The notes beneath the pieces are model-generated. The model ran no database searches and was not told where the DNA came from. It saw only the letters and a list, made by a program, of their open reading frames with translations. A stretch of DNA of 64,000 bases. It comes from Ectopseudomonas mendocina (GTDB lineage Bacteria > Pseudomonadota > Gammaproteobacteria > Pseudomonadales > Pseudomonadaceae). The stretch lies in the NCBI RefSeq assembly GCF_008041835.1, contig NZ_VRYE01000026.1, positions 62,001 to 126,000 on the forward strand, written 5' to 3'. The first letter of the stretch is position 1; each line of letters begins with the position of its first letter. The translations under genes were made by a program, and so were the position numbers. This document shows positions 17,423 to 26,723 of this stretch, in pieces.

Positions 17423-20215
17423 TCAGATGACCTCCTTGCACGACTCGTCCTGACTGACATGGCCGATATTGGAAAGAATCAACAGAGTGGCGCCGACAAC
17501 GGCCAGGAACACCCCGAGATCGAAGAGAATGGCAGTAGCCAGTTCGATTTCGCCGATCAGCGGAATATGGAAATGGCCGAACGCCGAGGTGAGGAACGGC
17601 GAGCCAAAGGCCCAACTGCCCAGACCAGTCAGGCCGGCAATCAGCACACCCCAACCGGCGGTGGCGTGATAGCTGAACTTCAGGCGCTGCTGCGTCCAGG
17701 TCACACCATGGGAGATGTACTGCAGAATCAGCGCCACCGAGGTGATCAAGCCAGCGATGAAGCCGCCGCCCGGCAGGTTGTGCCCACGCAGGAAGATGAA
17801 CGCCGAAATCAGCAACGCCATCGGCAGCATGGCGCGCGCCAGGTTGTCGAGGATCATCGGATGCGCATCGGTCGACCACGGCCGCCCGTTCTTGTCGTGG
17901 CTCGGATGTGGCAGGTGCAAACCATACAGCAGCGCGTAGATACCGATGGCAGCAATCGCCAGCACGGTGATCTCACCCAGGGTATCGAAACCACGGAAGT
18001 CCACCAGGATCACATTGACCACATTGGTGCCACCGCCACCAGAGACGCTGTTCTCGAGGAAGAACGACGAAATGCTCTGATAGGGACGGGTCAGCACCGC
18101 ATAGGTCAGCATCGCCACAATGGTACCGCTGCCCAACGCCAGGGTCAGATCACGCAGACCACGCAGGCTGCTCGACTCCGCCGGGGTACGGTCGGTCATG
18201 AAGTACAGGCAAAGTATCAACAGGATGATGGTCACCACCTCCACCGACAACTGGGTCAGTGCCAGATCCGGCGCCGAGAAACGGGCGAAGGCCAATGCCA
18301 CCATCAGGCCGGCAGCACTGAGGATCATCAGCGCCACCAGGCGACGACGATGGAAGACCACAGTGAGTACGGCGGTGACCATCAAAATCAGCATGCCGGT
18401 GACGGTCATCGGATCGAGCGGGGTCATCGCCACGCTACCGGCCAACTGCTCCAGCGGCGACAGGGCAATCACCATCAGGGTCAATGCACTGCCGAGCATC
18501 CAGGCCAGATAGCGCTGCTGCGAGCCGCTTTCCAGCAGCACAGTGATGCGCACGGACAGGCGCGTCATGTAACGCACCACCTGATCGAAGGCATCCTTGG
18601 CATCGAGGTTGGGCAGCCCCTCGTACCAGCGGAACAATGGCTTGCGGCAGGTGTAGACGAGAATGCCGCCAAACAGGGCTACGAAGCTCATCAGCAACGG
18701 CAGGTTGAAGCCATGCCAGATGGCCAGGCTGTACTCCGGCAGCGCGCCGCCCAGCGTCGAAGCGGCAGCAGCCGCCAGCAACGGCGCCACGGTATAAGCC
18801 GGCAGGACACCGACCAGCAGGCAGAGGAAGACCAGCACCTCCACCGGCACTTTCATGTAACGCGGTGGCTCGTGGGGCGGGTACTTGGGCAGGTCGATCG
18901 GCTCGCCGTTGAAGAATACGTCATGGATGAAGCGCAGCGAGTAGGCCACCGAGAACACACCGGCCAGGGTTGCCGCTGCCGGAATCACCCAGTTGAAGCC
19001 GCCCAGCAGGTGCTGGTGCAGGGTTTCGGTGAAGAACATCTCCTTGCTCAAAAAGCCATTGAGCAGCGGCACGCCGGCCATCGCCGAAGCCGCCACCATC
19101 GCCAGCACGGCCGTATGTGGCATGTACTTCCACAAGCCGTTTATTCGCCGCATGTCGCGGCTGCCGGTTTCGTGATCGATGATGCCCGCAGCCATGAACA
19201 GCGAGGCCTTGAAAGTGGCATGGTTGATGATGTGGAACACCGCCGCCACAGCAGCCAACTGGGTATCGAGACCGAACAGCAACGTGATCAGGCCCAGGTG
19301 GCTGATGGTCGAGTACGCCAGCAAGCCTTTGAGGTCATGCTGGAACAGTGCCATGACCGCACCGACCAGCAAGGTGGCCAAGCCGGTCATGCTGACCATG
19401 TAGAACCACCAATCGGAGCCGGCCAGCGCCGGATACAGGCGCGCCAGCAAAAACACCCCGGCCTTGACCATGGTTGCCGAGTGCAGATAGGCCGAAACCG
19501 GCGTTGGCGCTGCCATCGCATGGGGCAGCCAGAAGTGGAAGGGGAACTGCGCCGACTTGGTGAACACACCCAGCAGCACCAGTACCAGCGCCAGCGGATA
19601 CAACTCATGTGCGCGAATCGCGTAACCAGCCGCCAGCACCTGCGACAGCTCGAAGCTGCCGGCGATATGACCGATCAGCAGGATGCCGGCAAGCAGCGCC
19701 AGACCACCGCCGCCGGTGATCGCCAACGCCATGCGCGCGCCCTTGCGGGCCTCGGAGCGCGAACCCCAGAAGCCGATCAGCAGGAACGACGACAGGCTGG
19801 TCAGCTCCCAGAACATCAGCATCAGCAGCAGGTTTTCCGAGAGCACCACGCCGAGCATGGCGCCCATGAACAGCAGCAGGAAAGCGAAGAAGCGCCCCAT
19901 TGGCTCGGTCTTGGCCAGGTAATAACGGGCGTAGAGGATCACCAGCAGACCGATGCCGAGAATCAGCAAGGCGAACAGGAAACCCAGGCCGTCGAGGCGC
20001 AGGCTGAGGTTCAGGCCAAGATGCGGCAACCACTCCAGCTTGACCCGCAGCACTTCACCGGCAAACACCGCTGACTGGTGGTTGAACAACAGGATCAGCG
20101 CCGCAACGGGCGCTATGGCCGCTGCCGCCGCGCAGGCGGAACGGCCCAGGCGATCAGCCAGCACGGGTAGAAACAGCCCCAGAAATGGCAAGGCGACAAT
20201 CAACGCTAGCGCCAT
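17423..20215 (-). CDS. mnhA: Mrp antiporter fused subunits A+B (operon 1)
   Basis: 930-aa membrane protein combining the NuoL-like MrpA part and, at the C-terminus, an MrpB domain: the group 2 Mrp arrangement. The N-terminal part has [16 protein letters not shown] and [28 protein letters not shown], the conserved lysine helix of proton-pumping subunits. The C-terminal part has [15 protein letters not shown] followed by three helices (MrpB signature). Together with C-G it exports Na+ (or K+) in exchange for H+, supporting salt and alkali tolerance. It is the first gene of the operon. The 350-bp upstream region shows no promoter I would defend. Confidence 0.95.
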   Translation of the reverse strand: MALALIVALPFLGLFLPVLADRLGRSACAAAAAIAPVAALILLFNHQSAVFAGEVLRVKLEWLPHLGLNLSLRLDGLGFLFALLILGIGLLVILYARYYLAKTEPMGRFFAFLLLFMGAMLGVVLSENLLLMLMFWELTSLSSFLLIGFWGSRSEARKGARMALAITGGGGLALLAGILLIGHIAGSFELSQVLAAGYAIRAHELYPLALVLVLLGVFTKSAQFPFHFWLPHAMAAPTPVSAYLHSATMVKAGVFLLARLYPALAGSDWWFYMVSMTGLATLLVGAVMALFQHDLKGLLAYSTISHLGLITLLFGLDTQLAAVAAVFHIINHATFKASLFMAAGIIDHETGSRDMRRINGLWKYMPHTAVLAMVAASAMAGVPLLNGFLSKEMFFTETLHQHLLGGFNWVIPAAATLAGVFSVAYSLRFIHDVFFNGEPIDLPKYPPHEPPRYMKVPVEVLVFLCLLVGVLPAYTVAPLLAAAAASTLGGALPEYSLAIWHGFNLPLLMSFVALFGGILVYTCRKPLFRWYEGLPNLDAKDAFDQVVRYMTRLSVRITVLLESGSQQRYLAWMLGSALTLMVIALSPLEQLAGSVAMTPLDPMTVTGMLILMVTAVLTVVFHRRRLVALMILSAAGLMVALAFARFSAPDLALTQLSVEVVTIILLILCLYFMTDRTPAESSSLRGLRDLTLALGSGTIVAMLTYAVLTRPYQSISSFFLENSVSGGGGTNVVNVILVDFRGFDTLGEITVLAIAAIGIYALLYGLHLPHPSHDKNGRPWSTDAHPMILDNLARAMLPMALLISAFIFLRGHNLPGGGFIAGLITSVALILQYISHGVTWTQQRLKFSYHATAGWGVLIAGLTGLGSWAFGSPFLTSAFGHFHIPLIGEIELATAILFDLGVFLAVVGATLLILSNIGHVSQDESCKEVI

Positions 20216-20568
20216 CGAAAAACCCCTTTAGCAGGCACGCCAGGTCAAACGACCCAACGACGAGAATTGGAGTCGCAACTCCCTGACGGTGACAGTCCAT
20301 GCACCACAACGAAGCAGCTAAGTCGTTGTCGGCACAAGCATAACGGCCGATTATCCATAACTATCAGGGCAACGTCATGCATTGAATTATCATTAAACTC
20401 ACTTGTTTACATACAGGCAGATACAGACCGACGCAGAGGCCAGAACCCCACTGTAACAAGACTGCCGGCAAGGCCCTCTACCCTCAGCACAAGTACCCTG
20501 CCCGGGTGGTGACGATGAGGCACAAAAAAGCCGGAGCAGCCCAAGCTACTCCGGCTCTTGTGCACGGC
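20216..20568. other. Leader of Mrp operon 1 and tail of the glycine-zipper gene
   Basis: About 350 bases without a gene. The only clear structure is the terminator at 20524-20559. The stretch 20340-20420 is AT-richer than its surroundings and is a plausible place for the operon promoter, but no -35/-10 pair is convincing. Confidence 0.4.
20524..20559 (-). terminator. Rho-independent terminator for the glycine-zipper lipoprotein gene
   Basis: On the minus strand, stem AGAGCCGGAGTAG/CTGCTCCGGCT-type pairing ends in six T. It starts about 10 bases after the stop codon of the gene at 20569-21030. Confidence 0.88.
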
Positions 20569-21030
20569 TCAGTGAGAAACGCGGCTGGTACCGTTGACGG
20601 TCATGATGCGTACGCGCTCACCGACACGAAACACCTGGTTCGGCTCGACTTCCTGCACGTAGGCACGCAGGGTGCCGTCATCTTCACGCACGGTGATTTC
20701 CACGCCCTGGGTTCGGGTCAGGCCTTCTTCAGCTGCAGCGCCGAGCAGACCACCGGCAACGGCGCCAACCACCGACAGAACCGTACTGCCGCGTCCGCCA
20801 CCAAGCGTGCTGCCACCGATACCGCCGACCACAGCACCGGCACCGGCACCGATTGGTGTCTTGGTCCCTTCGATCTGTACCGGACGCAACGACTCGATGG
20901 TGCCCATGCGTACCGTTTGCACCGCCCGGGCCTCATCACGGCTGTAGGTGTCGCCGGTGAGACGTGACTGACAGCCGCCAAGAACCAGCAGTGCGGCCAG
21001 CGAGGTGATGAGCAGAGTAGGTTTACGCAT
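20569..21030 (-). CDS. Glycine-zipper outer-membrane lipoprotein (SlyB/Pcp-like)
   Basis: 153-aa lipoprotein. The signal peptide ends in the lipobox LVLGGC (Cys at about residue 20). A glycine zipper 2TM hairpin follows (GAGAGAVVGGIGGSTLGG and VVGAVAGGLLGAAAEEG), then a small beta-rich domain (GVEITVREDDGTLRAYVQE). This is the layout of the SlyB/PcpY-type envelope lipoproteins. ATG 21030 has a GGAGGAATT ribosome site and was chosen over an upstream in-frame start lacking a signal peptide. It lies between glxK and the Mrp operon, as I recall for PAO1. Confidence 0.88.
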   Translation of the reverse strand: MRKPTLLITSLAALLVLGGCQSRLTGDTYSRDEARAVQTVRMGTIESLRPVQIEGTKTPIGAGAGAVVGGIGGSTLGGGRGSTVLSVVGAVAGGLLGAAAEEGLTRTQGVEITVREDDGTLRAYVQEVEPNQVFRVGERVRIMTVNGTSRVSH

Positions 21031-21143
21031 AGCAATTCCTCCAGAGGTATCTCGTCTCATTAGACGCCGGGCACACGCAACTGTCACGACTGAGCCTGAA
21101 CAATATTTGTTTCTGACAGACCCAGTTCAGCCAGTTCCCTCAC

Positions 21144-22277
21144 TCAGGCACGCGCCAAGCGCCAGAGCCGGGCGATATCCGTGGTACGCGCCTGCAACTC
21201 AGCCGCCGCACCAGCCATCGCCTGCTCCAAGGACAACGGGCCAGGCGCCAGGCTGAACGCGGCCTCGATACCTGCCTCGTACAGCGCCTGATAGTTGTCG
21301 CCCAGGCTACCGGACAAGGCGATGACCGGCACCCCGGCCGCCCGCGCCACGCGCGCAACGCCAACGGGCGTTTTGCCATGCAGGGTCTGGGCATCCATGC
21401 GCCCTTCCCCGGTGATCACCAGATCGGCGTTCGCCATCGCCGCAGCGAGTCCGGACAACTCGGCCACCAGCTCGATACCCGGGCGGAAGCTCGCCTTGAG
21501 AAACACGCGCGCGGCAAAACCAAGCCCCCCCGCTGCACCGACACCGGGAAACTCGGCGTGATCCTCACCCAGCGCGCTCGCCACGACAGCAGCGAAACGG
21601 CCAAGCGCTGCATCCAGTTGCACGACATGCTCAGGCGTCGCGCCCTTCTGCGGCCCGAACACCGCAGAGGCACCATGCGGGCCGCACAGGGGATTGTCGA
21701 CATCGGCGGCGACCTCCACCTGCACATCGTTCAGGCGCGTATCCAGGCTACTCAGATCGAGCCTGTCGAGGTTCGTAAGCGCCGCACCGCCCGGCGCCAG
21801 CTCATGCCCCCGAGCGTCGAGAAAACGCATCCCCAGCGCCTGCAACAGCCCCATACCCGCATCATTGGTGGCACTGCCGCCCAGCCCGAGGATGATGCGC
21901 GTGGCACCCGCGTCAAGCGCCTCACGGATCAACTCACCGGTGCCGAAACTACTGGCCAGGCGCGCGGCACGCTGCTCACGCGGCACCCAATGCAGACCGC
22001 TGGCTGCGGCCATTTCGATCACCGCCGTGCCCTGCCCCAGCCAGCCCCAGTGCGCCTTGACCGGCGCCCCCATGGGGCCACGCACCTCGCATTCACGGCG
22101 CTCACCCCCGACAGCAGCCAGTACGGCATCGACCGTACCCTCGCCACCATCGGCCATCGGCCGCAGCAGGCATTCGGCTTCGGGAAAAACCTGCTGCCAA
22201 CCGCGGGCGATGGCAGCGGCCACGTCGGGCGCGCTAAGGCTCTCCTTGAAGGAATCAGGAGCAATGACGATTTTCAT
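21144..22277 (-). CDS. glxK: Glycerate kinase
   Basis: 377-aa kinase of the GarK/GlxK type, which phosphorylates D-glycerate. The N-terminal signature MKIVIAPDSFKESLSAPDVA is diagnostic; also RPMADGGEGTVDAV, GATRIILGLGGSATNDAGMGLLQALG and DLVITGEGRMDAQTLHGKTPVGVA. Cytoplasmic. It lies downstream of a GntP-type permease and a CdaR-type activator on the same strand, which suggests a glycerate uptake and use module. A palindromic repeat (22338-22426) sits between it and the permease. Confidence 0.95.
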   Translation of the reverse strand: MKIVIAPDSFKESLSAPDVAAAIARGWQQVFPEAECLLRPMADGGEGTVDAVLAAVGGERRECEVRGPMGAPVKAHWGWLGQGTAVIEMAAASGLHWVPREQRAARLASSFGTGELIREALDAGATRIILGLGGSATNDAGMGLLQALGMRFLDARGHELAPGGAALTNLDRLDLSSLDTRLNDVQVEVAADVDNPLCGPHGASAVFGPQKGATPEHVVQLDAALGRFAAVVASALGEDHAEFPGVGAAGGLGFAARVFLKASFRPGIELVAELSGLAAAMANADLVITGEGRMDAQTLHGKTPVGVARVARAAGVPVIALSGSLGDNYQALYEAGIEAAFSLAPGPLSLEQAMAGAAAELQARTTDIARLWRLARA

Positions 22278-22337
22278 GGTAGGTACCTCGAAAGGAGGCA
22301 GGCGGCCTCTGGTCGCCTGCCGGTAAAGCCTGTTCTG

Positions 22338-22426
22338 AAAAAGCCATTTATCGTCGCTCCCGCGAAGGCGGGAGCCCAGGACACTCAGATTCTGGATTCC
22401 CGCCTGCGCGGGAATGACGGCTTTTT
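22338..22426. repeat. 89-bp palindromic repeat between gntP and glxK
   Basis: The outer arms AAAAAGCC and GGCTTTTT enclose two internal hairpins (GCTCCCGCGAAGGCGGGAGC and TTCCCGCCTGCGCGGGAA). The inside of this element is a widespread GC-rich bacterial intergenic repeat type. It may act as an mRNA stabiliser or attenuator between the two genes. Confidence 0.7.
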
Positions 22427-22446
22427 GCAGAGTGTCCCAAAGCGAA

Positions 22447-23802
22447 TTACAGCAGAACCAGACTAAGCAGCCAGACAGCGGCCATGCCGGCCACGCCCTG
22501 AATCAGGGTCGCCATGGTCTGGGCACGGTAAGCGGTTGCCACTTTCATACGGCTGAACTGGGTCACGACCCAGAAGAAGCTGTCGTTGGCGTGAGAAACG
22601 GTCATGGCACCCGCACCGATGGCCATCACGGTCAGCACGCGGCCCATCTCACTGTCTAGCCCCAGATTGCCCAGCAATGGCGCCACCATCGCCGAGGTGG
22701 TGACCAAGGCAACAGTAGAAGACCCCTGAGCACTCTTCAGCGCAGCAGCCACCAGGAATGGCATGAACAGGCCGATACCCAGCGCCGACAGAGTGTCGCC
22801 CAGATAGCCGGTCAACGCGGTGGCCTTGAGAATGGCGCCGAAGGCACCACCAGCACCGGTGATCAGCAGAATCGGCGCAGCCTCTTTCAGACCATGGGCA
22901 ACATGATCATGAAACTGCTGACGCTTGCCGTCGCCCTTAAGCAGCGAACAAGCCAGTACCAGGCCTACCAGCAGCGCGGCAACCGGCTGACCGAGGAAGC
23001 TGAGCACGTCGAGGAAAATACCAGTACCGAAGGGCTTGCTCGGGAAAGCAGCGACCGAGCCCAGGCAGATCAGGATGATGGGCACGAAGATAGGCGCGAA
23101 CGCCTGCCAGGCACTGGGCAGCTTGCCATAGCGGGCACGCAGTGCGTCGAAATCGACGTTATCGGCGAGCAGTTCGCTCGGCGCTTCTTCCAGTAATTCG
23201 TGGTCGTTCTGTTTGAGAAAGCGATTGGCCCACAGCATACCGGCCACGGCGGTGACCGCTGCGACCAGCAGACCGACCAGAATCACCAGGCCCAGCGAAG
23301 TTTCCAGACCCAGGTTGCCGGCTGCGGCAATCGGGCCGGGGGTCGGTGGCACGAAGGTATGAGTGGCATACAGGCCAGTGGCCAATGCCACGCTCATGGC
23401 CACCACGGAGACTTTCATGCGCGCGACCAGGGCATTCTTCAGCGAGTTGAGAATGACGTAGCCGGAATCGCAGAACACCGGAATCGATACCAGATAACCG
23501 ATGATCGACATGGTCAGGGTAGGGAAACGCTGGCCCAGCAGACGAATCACCGTCTCAGCCATGGTAATGGCGGCGCCGCTGCGCTCGAGAATCACGCCGA
23601 TAATGGTACCGAGAACGATGACGATACCGATATAACCAAGAATGCCGCCAAAGCCGGCCGTCATGGTCTTGATGATTTCGCCACCGGGTAGCTGGTAGGC
23701 GAAACCAGCGATCAAGGCAGCGGCCAGCAACGCCAGGAAAGGGTGCAATTTCAAGCGGGTAGTGGACAGTACGATGAACGCGATCAGCGCCACCAGGATC
23801 AG
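22447..23802 (-). CDS. GntP-family permease, probably for glycerate
   Basis: Polytopic membrane protein of the gluconate permease (GntP) family, about 451 aa with at least twelve hydrophobic segments. Family segments include LKLHPFLALLAAALIAGF, IGVILERSGAA, LVSIPVFCDSGYVIL and a C-terminal HANDSFFWVVTQF. No ATG or GTG lies where the family usually starts. A CTG at 23802-23800 is 7 bases after an AGGAG box and gives the normal length, so I infer a CTG start; a GTG at 23793 and longer versions are alternatives. The next gene, glxK, suggests glycerate as substrate. Confidence 0.85.
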   Translation of the reverse strand: MILVALIAFIVLSTTRLKLHPFLALLAAALIAGFAYQLPGGEIIKTMTAGFGGILGYIGIVIVLGTIIGVILERSGAAITMAETVIRLLGQRFPTLTMSIIGYLVSIPVFCDSGYVILNSLKNALVARMKVSVVAMSVALATGLYATHTFVPPTPGPIAAAGNLGLETSLGLVILVGLLVAAVTAVAGMLWANRFLKQNDHELLEEAPSELLADNVDFDALRARYGKLPSAWQAFAPIFVPIILICLGSVAAFPSKPFGTGIFLDVLSFLGQPVAALLVGLVLACSLLKGDGKRQQFHDHVAHGLKEAAPILLITGAGGAFGAILKATALTGYLGDTLSALGIGLFMPFLVAAALKSAQGSSTVALVTTSAMVAPLLGNLGLDSEMGRVLTVMAIGAGAMTVSHANDSFFWVVTQFSRMKVATAYRAQTMATLIQGVAGMAAVWLLSLVLL

Positions 23803-23980
23803 GACCAGTCTCCTCGTTGTTGTTATGACTGGACTCGGTGTCCGACTGGGAATGCCGACAGGCAGGCAATTGTGGCTCAGCCTCTGACAACAGACCCTGT
23901 GCACCGGCACCAAAAATCGAGAAAGCCCCAGGCCATTTTCCGTTCACCTGCACAATATCGCTCAGCGGCCTGCCGCCCTA

Positions 23981-24170
23981 GCAGGCTGTTGAAAAACTAT
24001 CTGCGTTGCCACTGCTGCGTTAAAAACAGGCTCGTGCGCGAGTCCGATCAAAATGCTCATTTACAGCTCGTAAAGTCGAGCGCGACTCCGACCGTTTTTC
24101 GCCTGTTTTTGTGGGGCCGCCATCGGTATTGCATTGGCTGCCTCGCCTACGTTTTTCAACGGCCTGTTAG
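23981..24170. mobile_element. 190-bp TIR element, long copy (MITE-like)
   Basis: The ends are GCAGGCTGTTGAAAAACT and the inverse of ACGTTTTTCAACGGCCTGT, that is 17-base terminal inverted repeats with two mismatches. A TA is present outside each end. Inside lies a further imperfect hairpin (AAAAACAGGC ... GCCTGTTTTTG). The right end supplies the TAA stop of the cdaR-like gene. A 67-bp version at 30900-30966 shares both ends but lacks the middle. No coding capacity. Confidence 0.75.
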
Positions 24171-25270
24171 CCATCCAGCAGGCCAAGCCCCAGCGACAAC
24201 TGCAGGCGCTGATCGAAGCGATTGAGGTCCAGGCCACTCAACTCGCCTATGCGTTCCAGCCGATAGCGCAAGGTATTGCGGTGAATGCCCAGCGCCTGGG
24301 CACAGCTTTGCACCTGACCGTCGTGTGCACACCAGGCTTCCAGTGTCGCGCGTAGCGTGCCTTGTGAATCCTGCGCCAGCACCTGGCGCAGCGGCGCCAG
24401 CCAGCCCTGCAACAACCAGCTGTGGCGCTGGGCATAGAGCAGCGTTGGCAAACGCAATTCATCCAGACGCAGCAGGCGCCGCTCGGGAAAGCGTGCCTGG
24501 CCGTAGGCCTGCAGATCGCGCAGCACCAGGCTGGCCTGGCGCAGCTCGGTGAGGTCATGCAGCGGATCACTGAGCGCCAGCGAAGCCACACCCCACTCGC
24601 GTTCATCGGCCTGCTGCAACCAGGTGCGATCATCGCGTGTGGCGCTGTAGGGCCGGCACCAGAGCAACTCATGGCGCCCAAGTGGCGCGATCAGATGCTC
24701 GCTCTTGCCGCCCAATGTGGCGAGCAAACGCGCCTGGCGCGGCAAGGGATCGCCCTCTTCATCGAGGTACAGCAGGCATATCTGGCGCGGCCAGGTCAGT
24801 TGCAACCCCAGGCGTTCGGCATCGGCCTCGAAAGCGGGCAGGCGCAGATGCGGGTCGAGCAACTGGCGCAGCCAGGCTTCCTGCTGATGCCGCTGCCAAT
24901 GTCGCTCGGCCTGCAGCACGCGATGCTCGACCAGCATCTCGGCGGCCATGCGTACCAGTTCGGCATAGGGCCGCACGATGTCGGGTTCTCCGGTGATGCC
25001 GAGCACACCGATCAGACGCTCGGCATGCAGCAACGGCAGATTCACACCCGGTTTGACGCCACGCAGGCAGGCCGCCGCCTGCGCATCGATCTCCACCACG
25101 CGGCGGTTGGCCAGCACCAGTTGCGCACCTTCATGACGAGTGTGCAGGCGGCTGGGATCACCACTGCCGATGATCATGCCCTGTGCATCCATCACGTTGA
25201 TGTTGTGCGGCAGGATGGCCATGGCGCGATCGACGATATGCTGCGCCAGAGTGGAGTCGAGTTCGAGCAT
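24167..25270 (-). CDS. CdaR-type sugar diacid/glycerate regulator
   Basis: 367-aa transcriptional regulator. The N-terminal sugar-diacid recognition domain (about residues 1-135) reads LDSTLAQHIVDRAMAILPHNINVMD through GVLGITGEPDIVRPYAELV. The C-terminal PucR-type helix-turn-helix is CAQALGIHRNTLRYRLERI near residues 325-345. CdaR activates genes for glycerate, glucarate and galactarate use in E. coli. Its position upstream of gntP and glxK on the same strand fits control of those genes. The start at ATG 25270 (MLELDSTLAQ) matches the family. The stop codon lies in the edge of a repeat element. Confidence 0.92.
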   Translation of the reverse strand: MLELDSTLAQHIVDRAMAILPHNINVMDAQGMIIGSGDPSRLHTRHEGAQLVLANRRVVEIDAQAAACLRGVKPGVNLPLLHAERLIGVLGITGEPDIVRPYAELVRMAAEMLVEHRVLQAERHWQRHQQEAWLRQLLDPHLRLPAFEADAERLGLQLTWPRQICLLYLDEEGDPLPRQARLLATLGGKSEHLIAPLGRHELLWCRPYSATRDDRTWLQQADEREWGVASLALSDPLHDLTELRQASLVLRDLQAYGQARFPERRLLRLDELRLPTLLYAQRHSWLLQGWLAPLRQVLAQDSQGTLRATLEAWCAHDGQVQSCAQALGIHRNTLRYRLERIGELSGLDLNRFDQRLQLSLGLGLLDG

Positions 25271-25370
25271 GAAAAACGGCCTCGCGAATGAGGCCGTCAT
25301 TGTAGGCACGCCTGCGGCGCCTTACGAAGTCTCCTTCGCAGCGCCGGCGAAACCTTCAGCTAGCCGGTAT

Positions 25371-25925
25371 TCACTCCGCAGCTGGCGCTGCAGCGTTCTC
25401 CACAGGCTTGTCATCTGCTGGCGCTTTGGCCTTGGCCTGATTGCGCCGTGCTTCGACACGCTGGCGTCGGGCCTGCTGCCTGGCATGCAGCGCCTGCGCC
25501 GCGGTCACCACACCAACCGGCTGGCCTTGCAGATCCAGGCGCGGTGCGTTCTCGGTCATGGCCGACCAATAACGGCCACCCCGGCACCAGGCGGCAATAC
25601 CCAGCTTGAGCTGCTCGAGGTTGATCCCGAGCAGCGACAGATGCTGCTCGGCGTCCTTGAGAATACCCTCTTTCAGCGGCACCTTGGGCGCCGGATTGAC
25701 CGGGAAGGCCAGGGGGAAGTGCTTTTGCAGGCGCCAGATCGCCTCGACGGCCGGGTCCCGCTCACGCGCCCGGGTCTTGGCCGGTTGCTTGCGCTTTGGC
25801 GGCGTCGCGCGCTCGGTCTTTACCTGCTCTACCTGCTCTACCTGCTCTACCTGCTCTACCTGCTCTACCTGCTGTTTCTCGGCCCGCAGGCGGTCGCGTA
25901 GCTCGGCTAATTGTTCAAAACCCAT
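25371..25925 (-). CDS. ProQ/FinO-family RNA-binding protein with VEQ repeats
   Basis: 184-aa protein. The central ProQ/FinO domain runs from about residue 58 to 130 (AVEAIWRLQKHFPLAFPVNPAPKVPLKEGILKDAEQHL ... AWCRGGRYW...). It is flanked by a lysine/arginine-rich linker and a low-complexity Ala/Lys/Arg C-terminus (ARQQARRQRVEARRNQAKAK). These are RNA chaperones that bind sRNAs and mRNA 3' ends. The N-terminus contains VEQ repeated about five times, encoded by a 9-bp tandem repeat (see separate entry). It is a single-gene unit facing away from cdaR. Confidence 0.88.
   Translation of the reverse strand: MGFEQLAELRDRLRAEKQQVEQVEQVEQVEQVEQVKTERATPPKRKQPAKTRARERDPAVEAIWRLQKHFPLAFPVNPAPKVPLKEGILKDAEQHLSLLGINLEQLKLGIAAWCRGGRYWSAMTENAPRLDLQGQPVGVVTAAQALHARQQARRQRVEARRNQAKAKAPADDKPVENAAAPAAE
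25818..25874. repeat. Tandem 9-bp repeat (CTACCTGCT) inside the proQ-like gene
   Basis: About six copies in a row of the nonamer, the last ones slightly diverged. In the gene's frame each unit encodes one Val-Glu-Gln triplet, so copy-number changes would lengthen or shorten the N-terminal linker without a frameshift. Confidence 0.9.
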
Positions 25926-26094
25926 CGTTCGGTTCGCAGCGTCCTGGTTGGTTCGTGGCGCAAGGGTAGCGTATGTGCTCGCTTCTTACAGCCTTATTGG
26001 CAGATAAAGCAGATCCACTGGCTGCTCAGGCAACGAAGCAGTACATCCGACGGAGGCATCGGGCTTGCCAGGCGCCCACTGCCTCCTGGCGAGT

Positions 26095-26580
26095 CTAGCG
26101 GGATTGTGTGTCCGAAAAGCATCGCCACAGGCGAATGACCAGCAGCATCACCAGCCAGGTATAAATGGCGGCCATCAGATCATCCAGCACGATACCCAAA
26201 CCGCCGCCTACGACCTCAAAAAGATTCACCAGCGGCAGCTTGAGGGCATCGAACAGTCGAAACGACACGAAGGCGACCAGGAGCATCGGCAGGCGCGGCA
26301 TCGAGGCGAGGCCCAGTACAGAAACCGGGAAGACCAGATACTCATCGGCCACGATCTGCGGCAAATCCCCACCTCCCAGCCACATTGAAGCCCAATGACA
26401 CAGGGGGATGGCCGTGACCACCAGAACCATCATGATCGCGGCCTGACGTCTGGCCGGGTGATTCAGCAACCACCTGGCCAGAGGCAGGCCAAGTAGCGAG
26501 CCAAAGGTTCCGGGCATAAGGGGCAGTTGGCCCAGACCCAAGCCTGTTGCCAACTGTACGACCAGCATTTCAACCAGCAT
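26095..26580 (-). CDS. PgpA-like phosphatidylglycerophosphatase paralogue
   Basis: 161-aa integral membrane protein resembling PgpA, which dephosphorylates phosphatidylglycerophosphate. Shared features in order are LATGLGLGQLPLMPGTFGSLLGLPL near the N-terminus, an ADEYLVFP segment where PgpA has WDE, SFRLFDALK, and GGGLGIVLDDLMAAIYTWL with the acidic pair. Several usual PgpA residues differ (WDE to ADE, KPWPI to KLPLV), and the gene is not next to thiL as the canonical pgpA is, so this may be a paralogue with another lipid phosphate substrate. ATG 26580 follows GGAGGCGTG. Confidence 0.7.
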   Translation of the reverse strand: MLVEMLVVQLATGLGLGQLPLMPGTFGSLLGLPLARWLLNHPARRQAAIMMVLVVTAIPLCHWASMWLGGGDLPQIVADEYLVFPVSVLGLASMPRLPMLLVAFVSFRLFDALKLPLVNLFEVVGGGLGIVLDDLMAAIYTWLVMLLVIRLWRCFSDTQSR

Positions 26581-26723
26581 CACGCCTCCAGAGAGTGCGC
26601 CTGATGCGCCGACACACCGCACGACCTGCAGGCAGCGGCGAGGCCGGTGCCAGACCAGTCATGCCTGACACGCCCTTTCACATGTGCAGCCCGCGCAGCG
26701 CCATACCCCGCGGGCGGCAATCA

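Noticed and set aside
17399..20074. Long open frame (891 codons) antisense to the fused MnhAB gene
   Set aside because: Its product is extremely rich in Gln, His and Arg and resembles no fold. It is the mirror of a GC-rich membrane-protein gene with clear homology on the other strand.
22338..22426. Possible transposable element like the 146-bp family
   Set aside because: It has inverted arms but no flanking direct repeat, and its inner hairpins belong to a widespread intergenic repeat type; kept as a plain repeat.
25818..25874. Possible CRISPR array
   Set aside because: The repeats are 9 bp, contiguous and coding; there are no spacers and no cas genes nearby.
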